From DATKMG01 sp035541995 (GTDB taxonomy: Bacteria > Acidobacteriota > Terriglobia > Versatilivoradales > Versatilivoraceae), in contig DATKMG010000734.1 of assembly GCA_035541995.1 (NCBI GenBank), positions 1 through 15,361 of the forward strand: DNA of 15,361 bases, given 5' to 3'. The position numbers were made by a program, and so were the translations under genes. Of the stretch, positions 5,905 to 12,475 are shown in pieces. The notes under the pieces were generated by a model. It was not told the DNA's origin. It searched no databases and saw only the letters and a program-made list of their open reading frames with translations. The stretch's first letter is position 1; each line of letters opens with the position of its first letter.

Positions 5905-8901
5905 ATGACAAACCGAGACTCGGAGCTTTACGAATTCGGCCCTTTTACCTTAGATGTCAACGAGCGTCGATTTCTGCGTGGCGAATGCTTGATTCCGTTG
6001 AGGACGAAGGTCTTCGATACGCTCTGCGTCCTGGTTAGAAATCATGGACACCTTCTTGACAAAGATGAGCTAATCCGCGCTATCTGGCCCGACGCAATCG
6101 TCGAAGAGAACAACTTGGCGCACAATATTAGTATCCTTCGCAAAGCTCTCGGCGAAACGGAAGGCCAAGAGAAGTTTGTGGAGACTATCCCTCGAAAGGG
6201 CTACCGGTTCCTGGCCGAGGTGAGGGCCAAAGGTTACTCGGAGTTTAAGTCAACCTCGTTACCGAAGCTCGGCACCGTCGCACCCTTCTCTTCTGCTCCG
6301 ACTCTGGTTCAGCGGGAACAGGAGATGGCATTTCTTCGAAGTCGGCTTGATCGGGCACTGAGTGGAAAACGCCAGGTAGTATTTGTGACCGGTGAGGCCG
6401 GGTTGGGGAAGACCAGTCTTGTCGATGCATTTGCACAGGAGATTCAGGCCAGTCCTGAACTGTGGATAATCCGAGGGCAGTGCTTAGAACACAGGGGTGC
6501 GGGAGAGCCCTATATGCCGGTTCTGGAGGGGCTTAGCCGTTTATGTAAGGGGCCCGGGGGAGAGGAGATCATTCGCATACTCGCAAATCAAGCTCCGACA
6601 TGGCTCATCCAGATGCCCTGGCTCGTCAGTGACGCGCAGTTGGTTCTCCTTCAGCACAGGGTAGTCGGATCGACGCGTGAACGAATGCTCCGCGAGATCG
6701 TGGAGGCAGTGGATGTCCTCTCGACCGTGCGCCCAATGGCATTTATCCTCGAGGATTTGCATTGGAGCGATTACTCCAGCCTTGACTTCATTGCCCGCCT
6801 GGCCCAGCGCCAGGAATCCGCCCGCATTCTTCTCATCGCGACATTGAGGACCACCAGTGTAAAGACGCAGGATCATCCGGTGTATGGCATGGTCCAAGAA
6901 CTCAAGCTCCGAGGGTTCTGTGAAGAAATTCCCATGACCTTTCTCTCCGACGAATCGATTGGGCGCTTCCTGCCTATCAAGTTCCCCGGCATGTCCTTCT
7001 CGGCCGGGTTTCTGCGTCTAATTCGTGAGAGAACGGAAGGAAATCCCCTTTTCATGCTGAGTTTAGTGGAACATTGGATCGGAGAGGGAATACTGAAGCA
7101 AGTGGACGGACGATGGGGATTGTCGGTGGATTTCCGGGATCGGGCAAGCATCCCTGACACACTCCGGCAATTGGTGGCGCAACAGCTGGCTGAAATCGGT
7201 CCTGAAGATCGGGAAGTGCTCGAGGCCGGCAGTATTGCAGGAATGATGTTTTCGGCGGCGATAATTGCACCCAGCCTGGAATTGAACGATGAGGAAGTAG
7301 AAGCCCGATGTGTCACGATGGGCAACCGAGGCCACTTCCTGGCCCCGGCAGGCACAATCGAATGGCCGGATGGAACCGCCACTTCCCGATTCCGCTTCAT
7401 CCACGAATTATTCTGGCAGGTCCTTTATGAAGGGGTGCCAGCTGCTCGAAAGATCCGTATGCACAAACAGGTGGGATCGAAACTCGAAACAGTCTACGGA
7501 CATGAGACTCGGGAAAGGGCTGCGGAACTCGCTTTTCATTTCGTACGTGGGCGGGATATCTCTAAAGGGCTTCGTTACCTGGAATTTGCTGCGGAAAATG
7601 CCGCCGGACGGAGTGCCTACCAAGAAGCCATCGAGCATCTTAATCAAGGGCTGCAATTGATTGAGCGACATCCTTCCCGATGGGAATTCCGGGAGCAGGA
7701 GCTGGCCCTCCGCACCCTTCTTGGTCGTGCGCTGGTCGCGACGAGGGGCTGGGCAGCGCCAGAAGCAGAGGACAATTGGAATCATGCCCGTGATCTCTGT
7801 CGCCAACTTAATAATCCTTCCCAGGTTTTTCCAGTATTGTATGGGCTGGCCGTTTTACACGAGTTTCGGTGTCGCTATCGAAAATCGGAAGAGCTGGTCA
7901 ACGAGCGCCTGCAATTGGTATCGAGCCACGACACCGGCAACAGCTTGACCTCCCACATGTTGTTGGCCTGCTCACTATTTCATCAGGGAGCCTTCCGCCG
8001 TGCATTGCATCATGCCGAAGAAAGTCTGACTCTGTATGACCCTGAACTGCATGGAGGACTTGTGGCGACTTACGGGGAAGATCCGGGAGTTTCGAGCCGC
8101 AACTGGGCCGCTCAGTCGATGTGTTTCATGGGTTTCCTCGATCAAGGATTGGAGAATGCTCAGCTCGCCCTGGCGTTGGCCAGCAAACCCGGTCATCTTT
8201 ATAGCCTCGCCAGCGCGCAGGCGCAAATCGCCTTTCTGCACCAGTACCGGAGAGAGGACAAGGTCGTTAGCGATTGGGCCGAAGCAACCATCGATCTGGC
8301 AAGTGAACAAGGTTTTCCGCCTCGGGTGGCTCAGGGAAAGGTATTGCGAGGATGGGCCTGGTCGGTCCAGGGAAGGACTGATGAAGGGATAGAATCGCTC
8401 CAGGAGGGGCTTGCCGCCTATCGTGACACAGGAGTCGAGATGGATCGGCCTTATTACCTGGCGTTGCTCGCAGAGGCCTTTGCGAGAAGCAGATGCTTCC
8501 AGCAGGGCCTTGACACCCTGGATGAGGCACTGGCGATGATCCTCAACAGCCGGACCTTTTTCTACGAGGCTGAGATCCGGAGATTGCGCGGCTGCATGTT
8601 GCTCCAATCGGATAGCCGGAAACATGGCAGCGAAGCTGAAGACTGTTTCCAACAGGCATTGGGTGTCGCCCGCGGGCAGGAAGCCAAGTTGCTGGAACTC
8701 CGTGCCGCGGTAAGTTTGAGCCAATTATGGGCCGAACAAGGCCGCAAGCGTGAGGCGGTTCAGCTTCTAACGGGGCTTCTCGCCTGGTTCAGCGAAGGCT
8801 TTCAAACCCCGGATCTTCAGCAAGCTCAAGATATGATCCGAAAGTTGGGAAGCAGAGTGGGTGTGAAGAGCCGTTCCGCTTCCTCCCTGAATCCTCAGTA
8901 G
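5905..8901 (+). CDS. Winged-helix (CadC/OmpR-type) transcriptional regulator with AAA ATPase and TPR-like domains
   Basis: A 998-residue soluble multidomain regulator. Residues 8-105 form a Trans_reg_C winged helix (YEFGPFTLDVNERRFLRG, then FVETIPRKGYRFLAEV). Residues about 133-400 form an AAA/STAND-type ATPase with Walker A GEAGLGKT (163-170) and Walker B FILEDLHW (280-287). The remaining 550 residues are helical with TPR-like pairs such as YQEAIEHLNQGLQLIERHP and DEGIESLQEGLAAYRDTG. The layout matches MalT/SARP-like signal-transducing ATPases, in which the helical arm senses a ligand or partner and ATP binding drives DNA-binding activity. There is no membrane segment, unlike CadC. The ATG start places the winged helix at the N-terminus. 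There is no good ribosome-binding site, so translation may be weak. The divergent SBP56 operon is the obvious candidate target, by position only. Confidence 0.9.
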   Translation: MTNRDSELYEFGPFTLDVNERRFLRGECLIPLRTKVFDTLCVLVRNHGHLLDKDELIRAIWPDAIVEENNLAHNISILRKALGETEGQEKFVETIPRKGYRFLAEVRAKGYSEFKSTSLPKLGTVAPFSSAPTLVQREQEMAFLRSRLDRALSGKRQVVFVTGEAGLGKTSLVDAFAQEIQASPELWIIRGQCLEHRGAGEPYMPVLEGLSRLCKGPGGEEIIRILANQAPTWLIQMPWLVSDAQLVLLQHRVVGSTRERMLREIVEAVDVLSTVRPMAFILEDLHWSDYSSLDFIARLAQRQESARILLIATLRTTSVKTQDHPVYGMVQELKLRGFCEEIPMTFLSDESIGRFLPIKFPGMSFSAGFLRLIRERTEGNPLFMLSLVEHWIGEGILKQVDGRWGLSVDFRDRASIPDTLRQLVAQQLAEIGPEDREVLEAGSIAGMMFSAAIIAPSLELNDEEVEARCVTMGNRGHFLAPAGTIEWPDGTATSRFRFIHELFWQVLYEGVPAARKIRMHKQVGSKLETVYGHETRERAAELAFHFVRGRDISKGLRYLEFAAENAAGRSAYQEAIEHLNQGLQLIERHPSRWEFREQELALRTLLGRALVATRGWAAPEAEDNWNHARDLCRQLNNPSQVFPVLYGLAVLHEFRCRYRKSEELVNERLQLVSSHDTGNSLTSHMLLACSLFHQGAFRRALHHAEESLTLYDPELHGGLVATYGEDPGVSSRNWAAQSMCFMGFLDQGLENAQLALALASKPGHLYSLASAQAQIAFLHQYRREDKVVSDWAEATIDLASEQGFPPRVAQGKVLRGWAWSVQGRTDEGIESLQEGLAAYRDTGVEMDRPYYLALLAEAFARSRCFQQGLDTLDEALAMILNSRTFFYEAEIRRLRGCMLLQSDSRKHGSEAEDCFQQALGVARGQEAKLLELRAAVSLSQLWAEQGRKREAVQLLTGLLAWFSEGFQTPDLQQAQDMIRKLGSRVGVKSRSASSLNPQ

Positions 8902-9200
8902 ACATACTCAAGAGGCCCTGTTCGCCTAAAATGCCCTCACAACAGGGGTTTCACCAGCTTAGGAATCGGCTGCGATCGAGGAGTAACACCGTCGGGGCTT
9001 CGCTCCGACCGTATCGGAAGATCTGCCGGTACTCGTTGAGCTTCGCACCGATAGCGCCGTGCGATTCCAATGAGATGAAGGGGCCGATATTGGCAAGCGG
9101 GGATCTGCACGACTGAACTGGACATGCAGCAAAGGACTGGTTCTGTTTTCTTGGAAGTGCAAGCTGCCATGAATGGCCGTTGCCATGAAAGGAGGGCACC
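8902..9200. other. Gene-poor region with hairpins and a possible minus-strand gene remnant
   Basis: CCCTGTT (8916-8922) and AACAGGG (8941-8947) form a possible weak stem after the regulator stop codon. GTCGGGGC (8991-8998) and GCTCCGAC (9002-9009) form an eight-pair hairpin with one G-U pair and a three-base loop. On the minus strand, about 9090-8960 reads ESHGAIGAKLNEYRQIFRYG and onward, which looks protein-like, but no intact gene surrounds it. It may be a decayed gene or a dispersed repeat. Confidence 0.4.
9189..9195 (+). promoter_or_regulatory. Strong Shine-Dalgarno that points to an ATC start
   Basis: AAGGAGG at 9189-9195 is ideally placed (five bases) for a start at 9201, where the codon is ATC. 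The first in-frame ATG lies 35 bases after the site, too far for normal initiation. No ATG, GTG or TTG occurs in this frame between the stop at 9186 and 9231. Confidence 0.6.
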
Positions 9201-9599
9201 ATCCCAGGTCTAATCAAGCAAAGCGTCATTATGCCCACATCCGCGAGGAAGCTTTACGATATGTATCTCAGCCCGAGCGCGCATGCCGCTTTCACCGGGG
9301 CGCCGGTCATAATCAGTCGCAAGCCCGGGTCGAAATTCAGTGCGTTCGGCGGCGAGATCACCGGCACTACCCTGGCGACAGTCCCCAACCAGCTGATCGT
9401 GCAGCGCTGGCGCTCTTCGAACTTCGCGCCGAATGATCCTGACTCGATCCTGATCCTGAGTTTTATACCACTCAATGCCAACTCGGCCCGTATTGACCTG
9501 GTGCATGTCGACGTATCCGATATCGACTACAAAGGTGTTAAGGAAGGTTGGCCGAAGTACTATTGGAAGCCATGGCGGAAGGCGTTGGCCAACCGTTAA
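9201..9599 (+). CDS. AHSA1/SRPBCC-domain protein with apparent ATC start
   Basis: Small single-domain protein of the SRPBCC superfamily (activator of Hsp90 ATPase homologue 1-like), a helix-grip fold that binds hydrophobic ligands. The precise role is unknown. Typical pieces are the KLYDMYLSPSAHAAFTG helix region, GSKFSAFGGEITGTTL, the VPNQLIVQRWRSSNF strand, SARIDLVHVDV, and the terminal helix GWPKYYWKPWRKALA. The conservative start is ATG at 9231 (122 residues). However, the in-frame codons upstream read PGLIKQSVI, exactly the first beta strand expected before the helix, and a strong AAGGAGG ends five bases before ATC at 9201. The gene therefore probably begins at 9201 (132 residues) with a rare or mutated start codon. 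If the codon is a mutation, expression may be poor. Confidence 0.78.
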   Translation: MPGLIKQSVIMPTSARKLYDMYLSPSAHAAFTGAPVIISRKPGSKFSAFGGEITGTTLATVPNQLIVQRWRSSNFAPNDPDSILILSFIPLNANSARIDLVHVDVSDIDYKGVKEGWPKYYWKPWRKALANR

Positions 9600-9633
9600 C
9601 AATGAAGACAAAGTTAGTCTCGTTCTACGCAGG

Positions 9634-9725
9634 GTGGCGCAGACATGCGTGCTTAGCATGTCTGCGATGCGGAAGTCCATGCTTCCTCCTCGCAGACATG
9701 GCCCAAGGCGCCACGTCTGCGCCAC
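9634..9725. repeat. REP-like doublet of inverted hairpins
   Basis: The core CGCAGACATG occurs four times in alternating orientation. Hairpin one is CGCAGACATGC (9638-9648) paired perfectly with GCATGTCTGCG (9656-9666). Hairpin two is CGCAGACATGG (9691-9701) with CCACGTCTGCG (9712-9722), one G-T mismatch. The linker holds a small GGAAG/CTTCC stem. The outer arms 9634-9647 and 9712-9725 also pair at 13 of 14 positions. This is the organisation of bacterial interspersed REP doublets mobilised by RAYT transposases. No such transposase is in the window. Confidence 0.7.
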
Positions 9726-9856
9726 TCTGATCCTGGCAACCAGATCTTTGTGTTCTTACTGTCACATGTGGACGCCTTGGCACACCTTGAATTGATACGA
9801 GGGTCGAGGTTCTCGCAACAACCTCGGCTGGGAGGAGCTGGTGCCTGAAAGGATCC

Positions 9857-10248
9857 ATCTCAATAAACGCTGTCAATCTGGTCCTGTTGATCCTGCATTT
9901 CCTCGGGTTGGCGCTGGGATTCTCTGTGTCGTTCGGCAACATGGTAATGAGCGGCCTCGTCTCAAAGGCCACGCCGGCGGAGAAAGCTGTGCTCTGTCGG
10001 TTCCCACCCGCGATCAGCCGGGTAGGAAGAATTGGGCTTGGCTTGCTGTGGGTCACGGGTGTGATTCTCGTCTACTCCAGGTGGGGTGGTTTCGCTGCTT
10101 GACGATCACGACGGAGTACATCCACTGGTTGGAGGGACTGATTCAGAAGGGTGATGGAACGCACGCAAGGCGAATCGAGCCTGCCGGAAAGGTTGCGACG
10201 CTCTTGGCTCTAGTTGCTCTCGTCTTTGCAGTATTGGCATTCGACTGA
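9857..10248 (+). pseudogene. Small membrane protein gene broken by an internal frame-changing deletion
   Basis: Two fragments in different frames look like one multi-helix membrane protein. Frame two (TTG at 9887, open upstream to at least 9830) reads LILHFLGLALGFSVSFGNMV, then SRVGRIGLGLLWVTGVILVYSRWGGFAA, and stops at 10100-10102. Frame one continues from about 10099 as LTITTEYIHWLEGLIQKGDG and ends in the helix VATLLALVALVFAVLAFD before the stop at 10246-10248. Between GGFAA and LTITTEYIHW there is no room for the linker and helix start expected, so several codons plus a frame-breaking number of bases appear lost. A translation SINAVNLVLLILHF begins upstream at 9857 with ATC where ATG would be expected. 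The family is not recognised by name. It could also be a sequencing error, but the missing segment argues for real decay. Confidence 0.55.
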
Positions 10249-10355
10249 GACATCAAGATGAGGCCTCGGGAATTATCTCGTGCCCTGCAGAATCGGTGTC
10301 GGTCCTTTATACTCCACCGCCATGCGAAGAGTGCACACTTGTGATTGGATTTGCT

Positions 10356-10796
10356 ATGTCAACACAAGAAATGGATAGGACTAAATTTGTTCAATGGTTG
10401 TTGCAGGCTGCAGAGGATGGGACTCTAATGATTCCTAAGCATGATCCTAATCTTATGGACATTACATATACTTCTTATAGGTCAGTCTTGTCTTACGAGC
10501 TGGCTGGGCATCTCAAAGAATTCATAGAATCGCAGAAATATAATGTTACAGAATATGAAAACAAGAACCACCCTGATTCACCTCTATATCTGAGGATTGA
10601 TCCACATCCAGACTCCGGTTTTTCCATCCCAGCCTCCGGGGTCACCGCAAATTCACCGTCGGCCACTACTACTTTGGATACACTCGTTGCAGTCTCGGGC
10701 AAAGTCCAAGGGTGGCACCTTTTTGGTGAATCTTCGAATGAGATTCTTCATAAGATATGGTCTGGTGACCTTGTTCTAAGAGGCACGCTGAAATAG
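10356..10796 (+). CDS. AT-rich orphan protein of unknown function
   Basis: No family is recognised. The frame is open from a GTG at 10296, but the ATG at 10356 is preferred: a TATACT hexamer at 10308-10313 could be a -10 element and would place the transcript start between the two. From that ATG the product has 146 residues, is acidic to neutral, and has no membrane segment or signal peptide. It starts MSTQEMDRTKFVQWLLQAAE, suggesting a helix, and ends in ILHKIWSGDLVLRGTLK, with a Ser/Thr/Ala-rich low-complexity stretch near residues 95-110. Its bases are distinctly AT-richer than its neighbours (21 G or C in the 60 bases from 10441, against 36 of 60 from 13081), which suggests horizontal transfer. 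It sits alone between decayed sequence and a MITE-like element. Confidence 0.55.
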   Translation: MSTQEMDRTKFVQWLLQAAEDGTLMIPKHDPNLMDITYTSYRSVLSYELAGHLKEFIESQKYNVTEYENKNHPDSPLYLRIDPHPDSGFSIPASGVTANSPSATTTLDTLVAVSGKVQGWHLFGESSNEILHKIWSGDLVLRGTLK

Positions 10797-10989
10797 CACT
10801 GAGGAACGAGGAACTTTACCAGGTAGGCACCCAATTGTCTAAACAGGTATATCCTGCAAGATGGATTGCTTGCATTGAGAACACGGGCAATTGGGGTTTG
10901 GATATTTTTGTGGCTGCAATGGCGACAATTATGGAGTACGCCGGCAGAGCGTGGGACGGTGGTCCCGCGCGGCGACGGCGCTTTGGCTG
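10797..10989. other. Spacer between the orphan gene and the inverted-repeat element
   Basis: No gene or convincing regulatory structure was seen. The open frame that begins at 10891 runs straight through the inverted-repeat element and is judged non-coding. Confidence 0.4.
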
Positions 10990-11134
10990 CTAGCTAGTTT
11001 CTGTCGCGAATCGCCCTTGGTGGAGCGGGCGCTCCGCGCACGCTTTACTGAACGCGCGGCGGAGCGCGCGTTCAACCGGCGCTCTCACCTGTGAAGCTTT
11101 CAATAAAGCCCGTTTCGCGACAGAAACTAGCTAG
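10990..11134. mobile_element. MITE-like element with perfect 21-base inverted ends
   Basis: Bases 10990-11010 (beginning CTAGCTAGTTTCTG and ending CGCGAA) are the exact reverse complement of 11114-11134. They enclose 103 bases and give a 145-base unit. The pairing stops at both sides. Inside are further stems: TGAACGCGCG (11049-11058) with CGCGCGTTCA (11065-11074), and GCTTT (11096-11100) with AAAGC (11105-11109). No reading frame makes a plausible protein. The outermost CTAGCTAG is self-palindromic, so a CTAG or TA target duplication could be hidden in it. A folded structured RNA or a bidirectional stem is the alternative. Confidence 0.65.
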
Positions 11135-11162
11135 ACAAATCGTACATCCGAGCTCACCTGAT

Positions 11163-11390
11163 TTATTCGCTTCCACACAACGAAAGCGGTGTCGCGCTTC
11201 GCTTGCCACCGCACTCCAAGAAGACTCGATCCGACTTGGGAAAGCGCTTCGTTCCTTGGAAGCCATGAGGTATTAGCGAAGTGCCAAGTTGTTGCTTCCT
11301 CGCTCTGAAAAGCCCGCAGAGCGTACACTTGACTGCAGGCCAGCGTGGAAAAATGTCCAATCCGCAGGGGCAAGACTTCGTCTTTGCCCG
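11163..11390 (-). repeat. Probable dispersed intergenic repeat
   Basis: On the minus strand this reads ...CTTGGAGTGCGGTGGCAAGC... near 11216-11190, with GCGGTG (11187-11192) and CACCGC (11208-11213) forming a stem around GCGCTTCGC. Open frames here give strings such as FLECGGKRSATPL and ALRAFQSEEATTWHF, which resemble the spurious proteins often predicted from intergenic repeats in Acidobacteria-like genomes. That recollection could not be checked. Only one copy is present in this window. Confidence 0.4.
11368..11389 (-). terminator. Stem-loop downstream of the PHP-like fragment, possible terminator
   Basis: On the minus strand GGGCAAAGAC (11389-11380) pairs with GTCTTGCCC (11376-11368) around a GAA loop, with one bulged base. 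It lies about 20 bases past the PHP-like stop codon. A run of five T follows only some 15 bases later, so it is not a canonical Rho-independent terminator. Confidence 0.35.
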
Positions 11391-11410
11391 TTGCACCCCG
11401 CCCCTGATAT

Positions 11411-12289
11411 TTATCTCAGCCAGGTGGCATTGGCAAAACCGGGATTGCCGGCCGAGTCCCAAACTGCAAATCGTACCCACGACTTCCCGGCCGCGTCGAA
11501 TGGGATCGAAAAGCGCTTCTTTCCAAACGGCGGCAGGTCCGTTGCCTGAAGGATCTGACGGTCAACCTTCTTGCCGTCACCCCACACCACCTCGACGAAT
11601 TCGAGCGGAAATGTCCATTCTACGTCCGCGCTTATTATCCGCCTGTTCCCCGATCCTTCCACCGCGTAGTTACTTATCAGAATTTCCCCCGTCGTCGAAA
11701 AATAGCTCCCGTCGCGGATGACTTGCAGGATCGGGCTCCAGTCCTCGTCCGAACGCGGAACGCGGTCCAGCTTGAGATACAAGACCTGGTATCCTGCATA
11801 CAGATCGTCTTCCGGTCCCTGCTGGTAGGTGTCGATGTCGGTGAGCAGATTCTTAGGGCGCAGCCCCGAGTTTGTGTACAGGTTGTTCATCGTATCTATG
11901 GCATCGAAACTCCGCCATTCGCTCATCCTCTTGTCTGATAGATCCACCCCCATCGCCTGGGTGAAGTCGACCCCCAGGTACCGATCGTTCCTGGCATACG
12001 GCTTATCCCAGTATCCGTCCGGGTAGCCGGTCGAGCCCTTCGTCCGCGGATGCGAGGTGTTCCAGTAGCCGTTCTCGCCGTCCAGAAGTTGCTGCACGTC
12101 AGCTGCACTGCCGACATGGTACACCGTGCCATAGATCGGGTCTCTCTCGGTGAAAGGCTGCCCTTCCTTGCGGACTTTCGAATAATACACCCTCTTTGGA
12201 AACATGAAGTTCTGGTGACCGCCAAAATAGCTAAAACTAGGCTCTTCCCGGTCGGCCAGGATAAGTCCTGGGGGACGGATGTTCCGCAT
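11411..12289 (-). CDS. PHP-superfamily (CehA/McbA-like) metallohydrolase, C-terminal part, probably truncated
   Basis: The 292-residue frame matches the C-terminal half of CehA/McbA-like PHP hydrolases: DFTQAMGVDLSDKRMSEWRSFDAIDTMNNL (108-137), LLTDIDTYQQGPEDDLYAGYQVLYLKLDR (148-176), ILQVIRDGSYFSTTGEILI (187-205), then a beta-rich tail ending SWVRFAVWDSAGNPGFANATWLR. The metal-binding N-terminal half of the family is missing. The ATG at 12289 has no clear ribosome-binding site. In the next frame, bases 12354-12290 read VVTPIGHVPLFYKYPHFP, which would run straight into MRNIRPPGLI if one base were added at TTTTCC-ATG, suggesting a one-base deletion. A stop at 12357-12355 ends even that extension. 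It is likely a non-functional remnant or a fragment fused to nothing. Confidence 0.6.
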   Translation of the reverse strand: MRNIRPPGLILADREEPSFSYFGGHQNFMFPKRVYYSKVRKEGQPFTERDPIYGTVYHVGSAADVQQLLDGENGYWNTSHPRTKGSTGYPDGYWDKPYARNDRYLGVDFTQAMGVDLSDKRMSEWRSFDAIDTMNNLYTNSGLRPKNLLTDIDTYQQGPEDDLYAGYQVLYLKLDRVPRSDEDWSPILQVIRDGSYFSTTGEILISNYAVEGSGNRRIISADVEWTFPLEFVEVVWGDGKKVDRQILQATDLPPFGKKRFSIPFDAAGKSWVRFAVWDSAGNPGFANATWLR

Positions 12290-12385
12290 GGAAAATGTGG
12301 ATATTTATAAAAGAGTGGCACATGACCTATTGGGGTCACCACCGTGGATCTAGATTACCGGAGGGCCCCGATCTGTCAGGGCCAA

Positions 12386-12420
12386 GGTCGCGACAGGTGA
12401 AAGCGTTCACCCGCACGACC
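12386..12420. other. Stem-loop between the alpha/alpha-barrel gene and the PHP-like fragment
   Basis: GGTCG (12386-12390) pairs with CGACC (12416-12420), and GGTGAA (12396-12401) with TTCACC (12406-12411), around an AGCG loop with an internal loop between the stems. There is no T run on either strand. It may be a transcript-stabilising hairpin or another palindromic repeat. Confidence 0.4.
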
Positions 12421-12475
12421 CTCCATCAAGAGCACATTTTCCTGAAAGGCTCTCTACGGTCTATGTTGGCCTGTG

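Noticed and set aside
9841..10098. First part of the 135-codon frame starting GTG at 9841
   Set aside because: Only the C-terminal part of this frame looks like protein. The front part is out of frame with the membrane helices read from 9887.
10891..11094. 67-codon frame through the inverted-repeat element
   Set aside because: Arg/Ala-rich translation of palindromic DNA that ends inside the element.
10990..11134. Integron attC site
   Set aside because: The ends do not show the RYYYAAC and GTTRRRY boxes and the arms are perfectly paired, unlike attC sites. No integrase is present.
11163..11480. 105-codon minus-strand frame
   Set aside because: Runs from the repeat into the PHP-like gene in a different frame, with no coherent protein.
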